From the NCBI RefSeq assembly GCF_024169245.1, contig NZ_JALJWP010000001.1, positions 2,667,501 through 2,731,500 of the forward strand: a stretch of 64,000 bases of DNA, given 5' to 3'. Of this stretch, positions 8,035 through 16,243 are shown one piece after another (the first letter of the stretch is position 1; each line of letters begins with the position of its first letter). The notes below the pieces were generated by a model. It did no database searches, was not told the origin of the DNA, and saw nothing but the letters and a program-made list of their open reading frames with translations. Made by a program: the position numbers and the translations under genes. Source of the DNA: Pseudomonas koreensis. GTDB lineage: Bacteria; Pseudomonadota; Gammaproteobacteria; Pseudomonadales; Pseudomonadaceae.

Positions 8035-8676
8035 ATGACAAGAAGCAAAATCACGCCTACAACTCGCACCAAAGCAATACAGATGCGCACTGAAGGTGAT
8101 ACTTATGCGGAGATCGTCCTAGCCTTGAGCGATGACGGCATAACCCTCAATTGGTGCAAGAAGAATCTGAATTCCGTTGCCGTCTACGATACTCATTTCT
8201 TCTTGATGGAACAGCTGACTCCGCTGGCGCTGCGTCCTGAAGGTATATCCCGCCTTGAGTTCCGCACCAAGATCAAAGCTGCGTACGGCATTCCATTTGG
8301 AGACATGATCCCTGAATCCATCGAGCGGAAAACCAAGCGAAGTCTTCCCGAGGATGCGTTTGTCCGCCCTGACTGGATGGAGCCTGAAGCGGCCAGATCA
8401 AGCCAAGCAGCAATTGTCGAAGCTGCAAGCGTCCTGAGAGACCGACTCGATGAACTACATGGAGAATTTTGTGCAATGTACCCCAACGCTTCCTCTTGGC
8501 ACGTACGTGATGCGATTCTGTCGATGGTCACAGGCAGCCATCCGGCTGGACCAATCGTTCAAGGACGGCAAATGTCAGACGCTGTGAGTAAGATGGAGGA
8601 ACGTCTTCCTCAACGATTACAGTTTGAAGAATCTGCCCAAGAAGTGGATCATGAGTACGACCGCCTGTGTTGGTGA
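8035..8676 (+). CDS. Unknown island protein with possible N-terminal HTH
   Basis: 213 aa, good ribosome-binding site (AAGGAG, 6 nt before ATG). Residues 8-45 (TRTKAIQMRTEGDTYAEIVL and onward) resemble a helix-turn-helix of the kind found in phage and transposon DNA-binding proteins. The remainder is hydrophilic and helical, with no motif I recognise. Same strand as the 7234 gene, 93 nt apart, so possibly co-expressed. Confidence 0.5.
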   Translation: MTRSKITPTTRTKAIQMRTEGDTYAEIVLALSDDGITLNWCKKNLNSVAVYDTHFFLMEQLTPLALRPEGISRLEFRTKIKAAYGIPFGDMIPESIERKTKRSLPEDAFVRPDWMEPEAARSSQAAIVEAASVLRDRLDELHGEFCAMYPNASSWHVRDAILSMVTGSHPAGPIVQGRQMSDAVSKMEERLPQRLQFEESAQEVDHEYDRLCW

Positions 8677-9139
8677 ACTTTTTGTCCATAAAGACTATAC
8701 AAGGTTCACTTGTGCACTCTATGCCTAAGGTAGACATCGGAACGAGGTAACCCGCTTCGAAGACTGAAGTTGCATCGTCCCGATTCCGGATCAGTACATC
8801 AGTAAAATAAAAGGATCAACACATACCCTAGCTCTTGCTCTTGATCTGCTGCAATGAAGGTAACGTGCGATAACTTTCAGCGAACGTTGACGGGAATACT
8901 ACCTAATACGTCCCGATTCGATTTTGCACCAATAGACAAGAGTAAGATCAAAATCACAAGCGAAGAGCTGGATTTGTGTGATTTCTGTTTGTTACTGAAG
9001 TACATCCGAAGGATCGTCGGCGGTAACGCCATGGCTGAGTTCCGTTGAAAGCTCTCGTTTTCGGTGCAAACACACTGACAGAACCACAGTAGTTGAAATC
9101 CTCGATGCGTCGCTTAGATGAATCCGCTACTTCTCAGGA
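8677..9139. other. Intergenic region of the island
   Basis: About 460 bases of mixed composition. Apart from the doubtful small frame at 8854-9048 I see no gene, tRNA or clear terminator. Confidence 0.4.
8854..9048 (+). CDS. Doubtful small ORF
   Basis: 64 codons starting MKVTCDNFQRTL. There is no recognisable domain and no clear ribosome-binding site. It may be spurious; listed because the interval has no other gene. Confidence 0.2.
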   Translation: MKVTCDNFQRTLTGILPNTSRFDFAPIDKSKIKITSEELDLCDFCLLLKYIRRIVGGNAMAEFR

Positions 9140-9376
9140 TTACCATTTGGATGTTAGATCAGTTTCAACCCAACTGTGTTGTTTCTCACTTCGCACCTTG
9201 CTCTCCATGATCTGACTGATTTGCCAGTCAATCTTTCTGTTGTGTGCGTCATTGCTCCGCATGGTAATGCCCCACACCAACAACCATAGACCTCCGGTTA
9301 GAACGGTCATGATGATGTGCAGGATGTGATTGGTTTTCTTCTTCTGGGTAGTCAGTACAAACAGTTTTTCGTTCAT
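9140..9376 (-). CDS. Small single-pass membrane protein
   Basis: 78 aa. A basic KKKTNH segment precedes one hydrophobic helix (ILHIIMTVLTGGLWLLVWGI, residues about 18-37), followed by a charged cytoplasmic tail. The same layout is common in small unannotated Pseudomonas membrane proteins on islands. AAGGG lies upstream of the ATG. Function unknown. Confidence 0.6.
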   Translation of the reverse strand: MNEKLFVLTTQKKKTNHILHIIMTVLTGGLWLLVWGITMRSNDAHNRKIDWQISQIMESKVRSEKQHSWVETDLTSKW

Positions 9377-9431
9377 GTCTTACCCTTATTCGGTCTGAGG
9401 TTGGTGCCCCAATGGCTCATTTGATAATGAA

Positions 9432-9752
9432 TCAACGCAGCCAACCATTCGCTGTCATGGCGGTTTTCCCGCTGGGAAGCTGGATCAATGCTGACTTGTC
9501 GCCGTCCTTAGGACCTTCGATGAAATTGACCTTGGTAGCTGTTGAGATCGTTCGGCACTTTCCCGAGTCGATCAAGCGTTCAGCCTCATCTTCGTCCTGA
9601 TCAAGGGACGCCTCCACCATCTTTGTCCAGTCACCAGCCTTGTAGCAAACCATCGAACCAGCAACGAGCGTTCGCTTTGGGTAGGTGTCAGCCATAGCGG
9701 CAGCAGACGCGATCAGGGGCAGCAGGCAGAGCAAACGAGTAACGGTGTTCAT
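9432..9752 (-). CDS. Small exported protein, unknown function
   Basis: 106 aa with a clear signal peptide (MNTVTRLLCLLPLIASAAAMA, cleavage after AMA). The mature part has two Cys (VCYKAG and GKCRTI) that could form a disulfide in the periplasm. ATG 9752 is preferred over the TTG one codon upstream because AAGGAA lies 6 nt before the second. It is divergent from the XRE regulator gene, with an 18-bp palindrome between them. Confidence 0.6.
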   Translation of the reverse strand: MNTVTRLLCLLPLIASAAAMADTYPKRTLVAGSMVCYKAGDWTKMVEASLDQDEDEAERLIDSGKCRTISTATKVNFIEGPKDGDKSALIQLPSGKTAMTANGWLR

Positions 9753-9793
9753 CAAGCGTTCCTTTGGTGGGCTTCATTTATTTGGATGTGATA

Positions 9794-9811
9794 TTCACAG
9801 TATATTGTGAA
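9794..9811. promoter_or_regulatory. Palindromic operator candidate
   Basis: TTCACAGTATATTGTGAA: 6-bp arms TTCACA/TGTGAA around a 6-bp AT-rich centre. It lies in the divergent interval between the exported-protein gene and the XRE gene, the expected place for autoregulation by a small XRE repressor. Confidence 0.5.
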
Positions 9812-9866
9812 GACCCGCCGATGCTCAACCATGACAGTGCCCGCTCACTAGCGTGGAGGGATTGCA

Positions 9867-10094
9867 TTGGAGATCGGGGTAGCCTTTGGGCGTGTACTGC
9901 GACAGAAAAGACAGGAAGCGAGCCTGACCCAAGAACAGTTAGCACTGGAAGCAGATGTGCAACGCAACTACGTCAGTCTGATCGAAAGGGGCCTCAATCA
10001 GCCTACGATTGCAATCCTATTCAAGTTAGCCGGTGCGTTGAAGTGCAGCCCATCCACGCTGATTCTCTTGGTGGAGAAGGAGTTGGGGAGATAG
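9867..10094 (+). CDS. XRE-family regulator, controller-protein size
   Basis: 75 aa, almost all helix-turn-helix: FGRVLRQKRQEASLTQEQLA, then NYVSLIERGLNQPTIAILFK. Size and pattern match controller (C) proteins of restriction-modification systems and small phage repressors. The start is TTG, supported by GGAGGG 6 nt upstream. No restriction or methyltransferase gene is adjacent, so it is more likely an island or phage-type regulator. Probable target: the palindrome at 9794. Confidence 0.8.
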   Translation: MEIGVAFGRVLRQKRQEASLTQEQLALEADVQRNYVSLIERGLNQPTIAILFKLAGALKCSPSTLILLVEKELGR

Positions 10095-10107
10095 GCGGGG
10101 ATTTCCT

Positions 10108-10239
10108 ATGATGGCTAGGTTACTAACGGGCAACACCAAAATCAGCGGAACATGGGCATTCAACGGGATTCCATTTGATACCCACAAACACACTGGTGTT
10201 ACTCCGGGAAGTGGTGTATCTGGTTTACCTACTGCTTAA
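10108..10239 (+). pseudogene. Remnant of phage baseplate spike protein (gpV-like tip)
   Basis: A 43-codon frame whose end reads FNGIPFDTHKHTGVTPGSGV. This matches the conserved tip of phage baseplate protein V/gp45-type spikes, where HxH histidines coordinate a metal and H-x-G-V-x-P-G-x-G follows. Only the tip survives; the OB-fold and beta-helix portions are missing. It sits directly behind the XRE gene. It could be a decayed tail gene or, less likely, a deliberate tiny protein. Confidence 0.5.
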
Positions 10240-10283
10240 AATCCGGTGGTGTTTAGTCACCGGACTCTTACAGGATTAGCTAA

Positions 10284-10610
10284 TCAAAACAGGTTTTCAA
10301 CGTAAGCCTTCAGCTCGCCATTACGTTTTTCAACTACGCGGCTAATGACTGCGCCGTTACCTATTTGGGCGACGTAGTAAATTTTATCCAGCTTTAGGTT
10401 TTTATAAGCATCTAGGAGCGGCCTAGCAATATCATTCCTAATATTGGTTAGAGTCTGCTCATCGAGACTTGTATACTTACTGAAATCTTGCAACCAGACG
10501 GTATCCACATTTTGTGCCTTTTTCCAACCAGCGTCTTCCAAGGCGCTATAGAACTCAGGTCGGTTATCCTTTGCATTTGTGAGGTCCAGCGACAGCATTA
10601 CCTTGATCAT
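10284..10610 (-). CDS. Small Cas2-like-fold protein, function unknown
   Basis: 108 aa. The order is strand (IKVMLSLDLTNA), helix (EFYSALEDAGWKK), strand (VDTVWLQDF), helix, strand (IYYVAQIG), a ferredoxin-like layout seen in Cas2/VapD-type and SinR-like small proteins. This is inference from pattern. ATG 10610 is preferred to the upstream ATG at 10619 because the AAAGG motif abuts the first and is 9 nt before the second. It lies 109 nt downstream of the FRG gene on the same strand. A protein with the same pattern is encoded at 15920-16240. Confidence 0.5.
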   Translation of the reverse strand: MIKVMLSLDLTNAKDNRPEFYSALEDAGWKKAQNVDTVWLQDFSKYTSLDEQTLTNIRNDIARPLLDAYKNLKLDKIYYVAQIGNGAVISRVVEKRNGELKAYVENLF

Positions 10611-10727
10611 ACGATGCATCCTTTCTCATTGTAGCCTGACTAACCGCGAAGTGCGGTGTGATCAAGGTATGGGGGCAGGATACTGGCTTTTCAATGGCTA
10701 TGCGCCATTATCGTATTTTTTTTGCTA

Positions 10728-11660
10728 TCAATGGAAGTCTGGATCATGGTCGAAGCTATCAGCGTTGTATTCGTCTATTGCTGACTGTGTATGCCTGACT
10801 CCAATCTCGACATTACCCCAGTCTTTAACCATCTTTGCTACACCGTGGAATCCGGGGAAGAGGGTTGAGCCATCAATGCCCATCTTTGAACACAACTCCA
10901 ACAAGTCCGGTGCTTCACTTAATGGTAGCGTCATTTTGATAAGCGGAGCATAGCCACTCGTTATGTCGTATATCTCTTGAACGTCCTCAAGTGCATCAGT
11001 CGTGTATGTATCGTCTACACTGTAATCCTTCGCGTGGTGAGCAGTGAACAAACCAGACTGAGCCGCTTGATTCTGGCTTGTGCCTCCCGGTGGTCGAATG
11101 ATCTTCACCGTTTTCCAGAAAGGAGCAGAAGTTGTTTCCAACGCCCACACAGCAATCTTTGGCATCCCCATAAAGTCAATCTCAAAGCTCGCTGATGCTG
11201 CGGCGAAGTAACATGCAACAAAGCTTCGGTCAGTCCAGTCTAGAAGGCGGGTTGGCACTTCATAGTGCTGAGCTATCGCCATGATTTGGTGCATTTCTTG
11301 CTGAGGCCATGGTCTGTGTCCACTCATGAACGAGTGTTGAGCAGTTAGCAATCTGTCTCTAATCTGTTCTGTATATCCGGGCACAATCAATCCAGACCGG
11401 TCACACCCATCTAAGAATTTCTTCAGAATGTCTAGTTCAAAGCGGACTTGGCCTGAACTTGATTTGTCGAACATTCTTCGAGGGGAGCCGTACCCAAATG
11501 ACCCCTCGCCATTACGGCATACAGAAGGGGTTAGCTTGTATTCGTCGCTTGGCTGGCCCCTGAAGACGTATTTGCCGTTTTTCCAAACTTCATTAAGAGG
11601 TGAAACGTAGTCAAGCAACTGACGTGCAGTGTCAAAAGGCTTTTCAAAAACGTTTCCCAT
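10728..11660 (-). CDS. FRG-domain protein
   Basis: 310 aa. The FRG domain (named for Phe-Arg-Gly) is marked by YVFRGQ (residues 31-36), AQHYEVPTRLLDWT (about 130-143) and the following ACYFAA. FRG proteins are frequent in prophages and defence islands; the biochemical activity is not established. The C-terminal third (after about 220) is unrelated to anything I recognise. ATG 11660 has AAGGTGAG just upstream and is preferred to the preceding GTG. Probable operon with the Cas2-like gene. Confidence 0.8.
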   Translation of the reverse strand: MGNVFEKPFDTARQLLDYVSPLNEVWKNGKYVFRGQPSDEYKLTPSVCRNGEGSFGYGSPRRMFDKSSSGQVRFELDILKKFLDGCDRSGLIVPGYTEQIRDRLLTAQHSFMSGHRPWPQQEMHQIMAIAQHYEVPTRLLDWTDRSFVACYFAAASASFEIDFMGMPKIAVWALETTSAPFWKTVKIIRPPGGTSQNQAAQSGLFTAHHAKDYSVDDTYTTDALEDVQEIYDITSGYAPLIKMTLPLSEAPDLLELCSKMGIDGSTLFPGFHGVAKMVKDWGNVEIGVRHTQSAIDEYNADSFDHDPDFH

Positions 11661-11820
11661 CACTCACCTTGCTTCGAATTGGTCATGCCTGAGTGTACTG
11701 CCCATTCGGCAATGCCACCAACCTCCCAGTGCTTAGGCTCCTGTTGACATGTCCGCACTACAGCCTCAGCCAGCTTCAAGTTGAACTACTATCCTTGCCA
11801 CCCCTCAAGGATGACCACCC

Positions 11821-12036
11821 ATGGCAGAAAACACAGATGTCCATATAGCTATAGCAGACGTTCTAACACTCCTGCTGCACAACCAGCACGCTTTGGCTTC
11901 TGCAATCGAAGAAGTGGCCCTATGGGCTAAAGCCAGTGGCTCAAGCGAAACCCACGAGAACGCCGTCACTGCATTGCAGACTCTCGATGCGAACGCGTCT
12001 GCTATCACCATTGGAATTCTCAAGCTCCGGCAATAA
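11821..12036 (+). CDS. Small helical protein, paralogue A
   Basis: 71 aa, no Cys, predicted helical. Core: NQHALASAIEEVALWAKASG, a spacer, then ALQTLDANASAIT. It is clearly paralogous to the protein at 15642-15857 on the same element, and both are preceded by a similar AAGGA-GACC ribosome-binding context. Function unknown. Confidence 0.6.
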   Translation: MAENTDVHIAIADVLTLLLHNQHALASAIEEVALWAKASGSSETHENAVTALQTLDANASAITIGILKLRQ

Positions 12037-12126
12037 CCACTATCAAAGCAGTAGACCTATCCGGTAGTGCGGCGGTAGCTCCGTAGTGGCCAGCACAAGC
12101 TATCAATAAAGTCTTTAAAATAGCTT

Positions 12127-12143
12127 AATGATACTTTATCATT
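12127..12143. promoter_or_regulatory. Palindrome upstream of resolvase (operator or res-like site)
   Basis: AATGATACTTTATCATT, perfect 7-bp arms around CTT, 37 nt before the resolvase start. It could be an autoregulatory site or a recombinase half-site pair. Confidence 0.4.
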
Positions 12144-12179
12144 GCTCTATCAAATCAAGACTCCAAAGGATAGCCAGCC

Positions 12180-12806
12180 ATGAACGCCCACTTGTACCTC
12201 CGAGCATCGACCAAAGATCAAGACGCCAACCGTGCAAAAGTGGCTCTGGAGTTGTTCGCTACCGAGAAGGGTTTGAAAATCGTTGGCGTGTATGCGGAGA
12301 ACATCAGTGGCACCAAGCTCAACCGTCCTGAGCTGCTTGCATTGCTCGATACTGCCCAGAGTGGAGACGTGCTATTGGTTGAGTCTGTAGACCGTCTGAG
12401 TCGCCTCTCACAAGCTGACTGGGACACGCTCAAGGCCACTATCAGGGCGAAGGGGTTGCGTCTGGTTGTGGCTGACCTGCCAACCAGTCACATGCTGGTT
12501 GAAGCGAAGGGGATCACCGGTCAAATCATGGACGTGATCAACAACATGCTGATCGACCTCATGGCAACTATGGCTCGACTGGATCAAGAGAAGCGCGTGG
12601 AACGCATCAAGCAGGGTTTGGAGAACAAGAAAGCTGCTGAGCCTGAATGGAAGCCATCAGGCAAAGGAAGGAACACTGCCAAATGGGCTGAGGTACAGTC
12701 GCTAATGCGGAAGCATCCAACCATGTCTGCCGATGAAATTGCCAAGTTGGCTGAGTGTGGTGTCGCCACGGTGTACAGGATCAAAAAAGAAACGAAGGCG
12801 GCGTGA
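12180..12806 (+). CDS. Small serine recombinase (resolvase/invertase family)
   Basis: 208 aa. N-terminal catalytic domain with YLRASTKDQ (Ser10 the likely nucleophile), LLVESVDRLSRL, and a long helix near 115-150, then a C-terminal HTH (MSADEIAKLAECGVATVYRI, about 180-200). Start supported by AAAGGA. As a resolvase or invertase it may act on a site such as the palindrome at 12127, independently of the large integrase at 5099. No invertible segment was identified. Confidence 0.88.
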   Translation: MNAHLYLRASTKDQDANRAKVALELFATEKGLKIVGVYAENISGTKLNRPELLALLDTAQSGDVLLVESVDRLSRLSQADWDTLKATIRAKGLRLVVADLPTSHMLVEAKGITGQIMDVINNMLIDLMATMARLDQEKRVERIKQGLENKKAAEPEWKPSGKGRNTAKWAEVQSLMRKHPTMSADEIAKLAECGVATVYRIKKETKAA

Positions 12807-13037
12807 CGCTGGTTGCTTCACAGATACTTCTGATCAAGCTATCCGGGGCCAAGTGCCCCCTTATTTTAGAAAAGCTGCGGCTTTCATTTGGCCCCCTCGC
12901 ACTTGGCTTAGCACCTCGGGCAAAACCACCAGAATTATTTTCCAAGCTCGAAAACCAAACGGTTATCGAAGTGCACCCGAAATTTTGGCGGGGGCAGGGA
13001 TATTTTCAACACGCCCCCTATCCTCAACACGACTCGA

Positions 13038-13634
13038 TCACCCGCCAAAGACCGTAGGCTCTTCTATCAGTGAAACGCTGTACTCGCCGTAGGTCAGTGT
13101 TTGATGCAGTTTGATTTCAGCAGTAGCAACCCATTCACTCCAGATTTGGTCGATGTCATCGGAACATTGCCGCATGAAGTCGATGGTTAGAAAAGCTTCC
13201 CAATCGCCACGAAGATCGAAGTCGTCATAGTTAGTCCCTGGCTGAAAGTCCACCGTTTCATCTACCTCGATGGTGTCCGGCTTGCCATGTGCGATGGTGT
13301 CACGAAAGCTCTTCAACTCTTTAATGGACGAGTACGGACGCACTGAAAAGTCAGGTTCCAGCCCGAGAGCCTTCAACACAATCTCGACCTTCTTGTCGAA
13401 CCACCGCCTTTCCTTTAAATCCTCCACCGTCTGTTCGCCAATGAAGTTAAGGCGCGATTCAAAGGTGAACGCCAACATGACGAGACAGGCAGTGATGTCG
13501 AGAGCGATACCTTGCCTGTTTCCCGTCGCTTCCATTTCCTCGATACGAGCCTTGAGGTGGTGAGCCGTGTTGGAGATATCGTTGTGTATGTGAATGTTCT
13601 TCTTGGCGGTTTTTTGCACCCGAAGTTTCGTCAT
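13038..13634 (-). CDS. Third gene of overlapping operon; HEPN-like motif protein
   Basis: 198 aa, soluble, helical. Residues 111-116 read RDTIAH within SFRDTIAHGKP, an R-x4-H motif of the type that forms the RNase active site of HEPN-domain proteins; it sits in a helical context after a long N-terminal helical bundle. No other known domain is seen. The start codon overlaps the stop of the upstream membrane-protein gene (TAATG), showing translational coupling. If HEPN is right, it would be the effector RNase of the operon. Confidence 0.55.
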   Translation of the reverse strand: MTKLRVQKTAKKNIHIHNDISNTAHHLKARIEEMEATGNRQGIALDITACLVMLAFTFESRLNFIGEQTVEDLKERRWFDKKVEIVLKALGLEPDFSVRPYSSIKELKSFRDTIAHGKPDTIEVDETVDFQPGTNYDDFDLRGDWEAFLTIDFMRQCSDDIDQIWSEWVATAEIKLHQTLTYGEYSVSLIEEPTVFGG

Positions 13635-14284
13635 TAGTTTCTCCCTGACTCGCTCGCAATGATCCCACTACCAACCCTCACCGCCAGTTGCTTATAATAG
13701 TATATCCATCGAATATAATCATTTAAAATATAAGGCGCAACACGCCAGCACAGAAAAGGCCATGACAATGAAATCAGCACGACAACGAAACTTGCCTTCC
13801 CTAGTACAAAAAATAATAACCCATAAAAAACCCAGAAGCTAAATATCTCCAATAGAGACTTATATCTCAGTATTTTCTTCTCTGCAAATTCGGCCTTTAG
13901 TCTTGCTAACTTAAGCTCTTCACTTGCCGCTTCTAGAGGAACGGAATGAACTGCTATATCAACCGTCTCTATCAGCGCGGACACTCGCACCTGCTGTAGC
14001 TCCGACTCCAAAATTTTCAGAGCAGTGATCTTAGATATTAAAGGAACAACATAGAAAGCCATTATAAAAGTTACAATAAAAATCCACAGCGGAGCCTTGG
14101 TGATCGCATCAAGCAGCGCCTCTGCGAAGTCTGCCGCTGACCCGATCCAAAACTCACTAAAAATTAACTGATAAAACTTGTCTGACCCCACGAGCATTGC
14201 AAATACGAAACAAAATATTCGACAAAGCGTGACGTAGCGCGACGCTACGTTATAGACAGACTCAAAAAACTTATCAAAAATCAT
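13634..14284 (-). CDS. Second gene of overlapping operon; multi-pass membrane protein
   Basis: 216 aa. Hydrophobic segments at about 20-40, 65-85, 147-163 and 166-185, with a charged helical region (roughly 95-140) between the second and third. No recognised family. The ATG overlaps the stop of the upstream gene by 4 nt (ATGA), and its own stop overlaps the next gene, so the three proteins are made together. A membrane sensor or pore role is only a guess from context. Confidence 0.6.
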   Translation of the reverse strand: MIFDKFFESVYNVASRYVTLCRIFCFVFAMLVGSDKFYQLIFSEFWIGSAADFAEALLDAITKAPLWIFIVTFIMAFYVVPLISKITALKILESELQQVRVSALIETVDIAVHSVPLEAASEELKLARLKAEFAEKKILRYKSLLEIFSFWVFYGLLFFVLGKASFVVVLISLSWPFLCWRVAPYILNDYIRWIYYYKQLAVRVGSGIIASESGRN

Positions 14285-15171
14285 TTTGTCGGCAAAATAT
14301 CAATAAACACAAGATCACCACGCACCGGATCGAATGTTTCATGCACAGAAATAGGAGCTGCCCAAATTGCAATATCCTTGTTACTCAAGTTGTGGGCATG
14401 CAATTTCAAAACGTCATCATAGTCTTGAATCATTATCTTGCTTTCCTGTCCGGTGACACGACTCCAAAATTTTGCCGCATATTTAAATGCAGCTGTTGTT
14501 CCTTGCTGCTCTAGACCTGTGATCTGACCAATATAGACAGCTGGATTATCCAGCCGTTTTGTTGCAACAACTTTGGAAAATCGTGTAGCCCTCATCTCGT
14601 CAAACAAATAACTACCGTAGCCTTTGTGTGAATCAACGTCAATTTTCAAAAGTGCACCGGGAGTGGTTCGCACCAATGCTAAAGCGTTATTTATATCCTT
14701 CAGCACAGCAGTCCGAGCATATGCCAGCTTTCGACCACCCTCGACCGCAATCAAATCTTCTTGAGTTATTGGATCAACGTTATCGTGGATTACTAAACCC
14801 TTACACGCTTGCAAATCGCTCTGCAGAATTTTACTGTGAGAAACTACTTCCTTTGCTGATTTCTCATATGGCTCCGCCATAAACGCATTAAACAGCTCAG
14901 GCACTTTAGCTGCCAGATCGCTGACAAAAGGAATCCTAAGAGAGCCCTCTTCAAGCTCATTTACATAAATATCAGCGTAGCCCTGAAGCTCTTTAGGCAG
15001 CGAAGTATACTTTCTAATCTCCCCTTTACGCTCGAAGTAAACAATCTTGTCAATCGATCGTTGTATATGAGGCAAGGTATAAGCAAGTGTACGCAATGAC
15101 ACACTATGATTAGGGGCTAAGGTACCATCGAATGTAAGTGTTATTTGATTTTGTAGCACTGCGATATCCAT
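14281..15171 (-). CDS. First gene of overlapping operon; unknown protein
   Basis: 296 aa, soluble. The N-terminal third has the pattern LTFDG ... HSVSLRTLAYTLPHIQRSID ... YADIYVNELEEGSLRIPF, which I have seen in uncharacterised proteins of accessory islands but cannot name. The middle (about 130-170) is charged; the C-terminus is beta-rich (YIGQITGLEQQ, IWAAPISVHETF). No nuclease, ATPase or transmembrane motif is visible. It heads the three-gene operon. Confidence 0.55.
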   Translation of the reverse strand: MDIAVLQNQITLTFDGTLAPNHSVSLRTLAYTLPHIQRSIDKIVYFERKGEIRKYTSLPKELQGYADIYVNELEEGSLRIPFVSDLAAKVPELFNAFMAEPYEKSAKEVVSHSKILQSDLQACKGLVIHDNVDPITQEDLIAVEGGRKLAYARTAVLKDINNALALVRTTPGALLKIDVDSHKGYGSYLFDEMRATRFSKVVATKRLDNPAVYIGQITGLEQQGTTAAFKYAAKFWSRVTGQESKIMIQDYDDVLKLHAHNLSNKDIAIWAAPISVHETFDPVRGDLVFIDILPTK

Positions 15172-15641
15172 CCATGATCAGTATGGAGCAAATCATAGAT
15201 CAAACGCTTTCCTGATGCACTACAAAGCGACGCCGAAGAACAAGTCAAGCTTGCTATCACCAGCACTTTCACTTGTCCGATTCGTATCGGCGGGTTAACG
15301 ATCATCAAGCCTGCACCAGAAGCTCCCGAACCATCCACCCATGTTGCCCCGCCGACACCTCAATAGTGAAAATGCAGTCGGAGCATAGGCAGGAAGATCG
15401 CCCACGAATTGAAGACGCTGGACAGGAAAACTGTGTTGATAGAATGCATAGTCCACCTCGACCGCTTCCAGAGTGGAAGGGGCACCCTCTAAAGTCGGAG
15501 CCATTATTTTTGGCGGGATTTTGGGAAATTCATTCAGAAGCGTTATCCCGATTTTCGCGGGATTTGGAAATCGCTCCACCAGCTCCCCACCAATCTCGAA
15601 TCGAGCTACGATCTTCTTTCAACTCAATCAAGGACGACCCA
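15172..15641. other. Intergenic region with divergent promoters
   Basis: 470 bases between the overlapping operon and paralogue B. An open frame runs through into 15642 from 15273 but lacks a ribosome-binding site and has no match to paralogue A, so I treat it as non-coding. Confidence 0.4.
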
Positions 15642-15857
15642 ATGAGTGACAGCAACGAAACGATGGCCGACGCATTGGAACTGCTTCTTCTCAACCAACA
15701 TGCTATCGCTGCCGGGCTTGAGGAAGTGGCGCTGTGGATCGAGGCACGCGGCTCTCTGGATACTCACGATAACATCACCACCGCGCTGGGAACGTTAGAT
15801 TTGAATGCAGACGCGATAACCACAGCTATAGAGAAGCTGCGTCAAGACCATCAGTAG
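15642..15857 (+). CDS. Small helical protein, paralogue B
   Basis: 71 aa, same family as 11821-12036: NQHAIAAGLEEVALWIEARG, then ALGTLDLNADAIT. The shared block fixes the start at ATG 15642, with AAGGA 8 nt upstream, rather than the longer frame that opens at 15273. Function unknown. Confidence 0.6.
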   Translation: MSDSNETMADALELLLLNQHAIAAGLEEVALWIEARGSLDTHDNITTALGTLDLNADAITTAIEKLRQDHQ

Positions 15858-15919
15858 CTAAAAATCAGATGGCCAGATGTAAAAAACCCCACCGGAGTGG
15901 GGTCTGAAGCCGTAACCAC

Positions 15920-16240
15920 CTACCTCAATCGCAGGAGTGCCTCCGCTAGCAAGCCTGTGGATACGCCATCTTTCTTCCACTCAATGGGCGGCTGCTCACC
16001 CACCATCACCAGCGCCTCGTAGTTTCGAATCCCTGCGGTACTAGCAGCAAGCGCAACATGCTCTCGCATAATCCTCTCCGCATCGGCTGCGGTCGTGCCC
16101 GGAGTAAATTGAACCCTCCAGACAGTGGTCAGCTTGCGTTTGACATAATGATGAGCATCAAGTACACGCTCAAATGTCTTTCTCGCTTCTTCCGGCACAT
16201 ATCCGTTCAAATCAACAGTGAGAATCGCATGACGGGTCAT
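15920..16240 (-). CDS. Small Cas2-like-fold protein, second copy
   Basis: 106 aa. Strand (HAILTVDLNG), helix (RKTFERVLDAHHY), strand (LTTVWRVQF), helix, strand (YEALVMVGE): the same order and the same VW-containing second strand as the protein at 10284-10610. It starts 3 nt after the stop of the 16244-16498 gene, so the two form a tight operon. A toxin-antitoxin pair is possible, because VapD toxins share this fold, but this is unproven. Confidence 0.5.
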   Translation of the reverse strand: MTRHAILTVDLNGYVPEEARKTFERVLDAHHYVKRKLTTVWRVQFTPGTTAADAERIMREHVALAASTAGIRNYEALVMVGEQPPIEWKKDGVSTGLLAEALLRLR

Positions 16241-16243
16241 GAT

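Noticed and set aside
8690..8760. tRNA gene
   Set aside because: No cloverleaf or T-loop sequence could be formed in the sequence read.
15273..15641. Upstream extension of the 71-aa paralogue B
   Set aside because: No ribosome-binding site and no counterpart in paralogue A.
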